A stretch of DNA of 7,390 nt. Origin: Opitutia bacterium (lineage in GTDB: Bacteria; Verrucomicrobiota; Verrucomicrobiia; Opitutales; UBA953). This document shows, in pieces, positions 6,967-7,390 of the stretch (position 1 is the stretch's first letter; each line of letters opens with the position of its first letter). Location of the stretch: NCBI GenBank assembly GCA_021204635.1, contig JAJPZB010000063.1:1-7390 (forward strand), in the 5' to 3' direction. The translations under genes were made by a program, and so were the position numbers. Below the pieces are notes generated by a model. It did not search any database. It saw only the letters and a program-made list of their open reading frames with translations, and was not told the origin of the DNA.

Positions 6967-7334
6967 GGGTTGGTGGTGGGTTGGTGGTGGCGGCAAACAG
7001 CCACAGGGGGATGTCACACGGATTTGTTCGGAACTAACGTTCCTCACGGAAGTGAGCAGAGGGGTTAGTGGTGACCGACGGGTCGGTGGTGATGGCGTGT
7101 GTTGTTGCGAACTTTGGGTTAGAGGTGAGGGTTGGTGGTGGTGAGGGGCGGGGTTAGTGGTGAGATCTTGGGTTAGTGGTGGAAATTGGGTTAGTGGTGG
7201 AAATTGAGTTGGTGGTAGAGTACTGGGTTGGTGGTGGGCAGGGTTGGTGGTGGGCAGGGTTAGTGGTGAGATCTTGGCTTAGTGGTGGAATTTAAGTCTG
7301 TGATGAGAATGGTTTGTTGCGAGGGTTAGTGGTG
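6967..7334 (+). repeat. Degenerate G-rich repeat array, core GGGTTRGTGGTG
   Basis: About fifteen copies of a 12-base core, exact or with one to two changes, start at 6967, 6978, 7062, 7080, 7116, 7129, 7151, 7170, 7188, 7206, 7225, 7241, 7257, 7276 and 7323. From 7151 the spacing is regular: 19, 18, 18, 19, 16, 16 and 19. Local sub-arrays exist: GGGTTAGTGGTGGAAATT twice (7170-7205), then a worn third unit, and GGGTTGGTGGTGGGCA twice (7225-7256). All copies in the array lie in the same orientation. The 18-bp form matches the array at 1966-2049 at most positions. The array includes five GGG tracts at 7225-7259. No leader, cas gene or constant-repeat/unique-spacer pattern is present, so it is not a CRISPR. 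Function unknown. Confidence 0.88.
7030..7056. repeat. Two adjoining small hairpins within the array
   Basis: GGAAC (7030-7034) pairs with GTTCC (7039-7043) around TAAC. CTCAC (7043-7047) pairs with GTGAG (7052-7056) around GGAA, a GNRA-type tetraloop. The stems share base 7043. An alternative, mutually exclusive pairing joins TTCC (7040-7043) with GGAA (7048-7051). They sit in the 72-base stretch that interrupts the repeat copies between 6990 and 7061. Confidence 0.5.
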
Positions 7335-7343
7335 ACAACAATC

Positions 7344-7362
7344 TCGCGCACGCAGTGCGCGA
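7344..7362. repeat. Perfect inverted repeat (hairpin) near the window edge
   Basis: TCGCGCAC (7344-7351) pairs with GTGCGCGA (7355-7362), a perfect 8-bp stem with a three-base GCA centre. No T run follows, so it does not look like an intrinsic terminator on either strand. Two bases separate it from the next palindrome. Confidence 0.7.
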
Positions 7363-7364
7363 TT

Positions 7365-7385
7365 CTCCCGCTAAGTTAGCGGGAG
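7365..7385. repeat. Perfect 21-base palindrome next to the preceding hairpin
   Basis: CTCCCGCTAA (7365-7374) and TTAGCGGGAG (7376-7385) are perfect complements around a single G; as a hairpin this gives eight or more pairs with an AAGTT loop. With the neighbouring palindrome it forms a tandem hairpin pair directly after the last core copy of the array. The window ends five bases later, so a wider element cannot be judged. Confidence 0.75.
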
Positions 7386-7390
7386 GGGAC

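Larger units (their letters stand above)
6900..7390. other. Gene-free region: terminator, repeat array and hairpins
   Basis: No open frame in these 491 bases has a credible protein. The longest (6962-7144, plus) runs through repeats and is of low complexity. The region holds the transporter terminator, a long degenerate G-rich array, two small hairpins at 7030-7056 and two back-to-back palindromes at the window edge. No tRNA, CRISPR or recognisable insertion-sequence end is seen. A gene may begin beyond the right edge. Confidence 0.7.

Noticed and set aside
7030..7043. GAAC-N4-GTTC, similar to a Firmicutes-type LexA box
   Set aside because: No gene start lies close by, the inner bases fit poorly, and the sequence is equally explained as a small hairpin. 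dinB, the expected SOS target, lacks it.
6962..7144. 60-residue plus-strand open frame downstream of the transporter
   Set aside because: Low-complexity Gly/Trp/Val translation of the repeats; no start signal or homology that I can recognise.
6967..7334. CRISPR array
   Set aside because: Units are short (16-19 bp), the repeats vary, there are no unique spacers of constant length, and no cas genes are present.

Overview
The window looks like a piece of a Gram-negative chromosome of roughly 55% GC. It carries lipid A / lipopolysaccharide (LPS) core genes, and only one of the four protein genes has a recognisable Shine-Dalgarno sequence. The lipid A acyltransferase fused to a family 9 glycosyltransferase, together with the base composition, makes me favour a member of the Verrucomicrobiota (Opitutales-like) or a relative. 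That assignment is an inference and is not proved by any marker in the window.

Minus strand, read from right to left: dinB (4571-3474, translesion DNA polymerase IV), rmuC (3395-2052, membrane-anchored RmuC-family DNA recombination protein), and one long gene (1948-23). The long gene joins an LpxL/LpxM-type lipid A acyltransferase to an ADP-heptose:LPS heptosyltransferase-like GT9 domain. The three genes run the same way with gaps of 78 and 103 bp. The first gap may hold a weak terminator and a promoter for rmuC. The second gap is filled by four near-identical 18-bp G-rich tandem repeats.

Plus strand: a tRNA-Ser(GGA) gene with encoded CCA (4691-4780) lies divergent to dinB. It is followed by a sugar-porter-type MFS transporter (4959-6899). 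This transporter has all the family motifs plus an unusual soluble insert of about 175 residues between predicted TM9 and TM10. A textbook intrinsic terminator follows it (6925-6961).

The last 490 bp hold no gene that I can support. They contain a long degenerate array of the same G-rich repeat family seen 5 kb away between rmuC and the fusion gene (core GGGTTRGTGGTGG, spacing mostly 16-19 bp), plus four perfect small hairpins, two of them back to back at the window edge. This dispersed repeat family is the least explained material here and the best candidate for something not yet described. The genes themselves are mostly ordinary housekeeping: DNA repair, envelope LPS synthesis, sugar uptake and translation.
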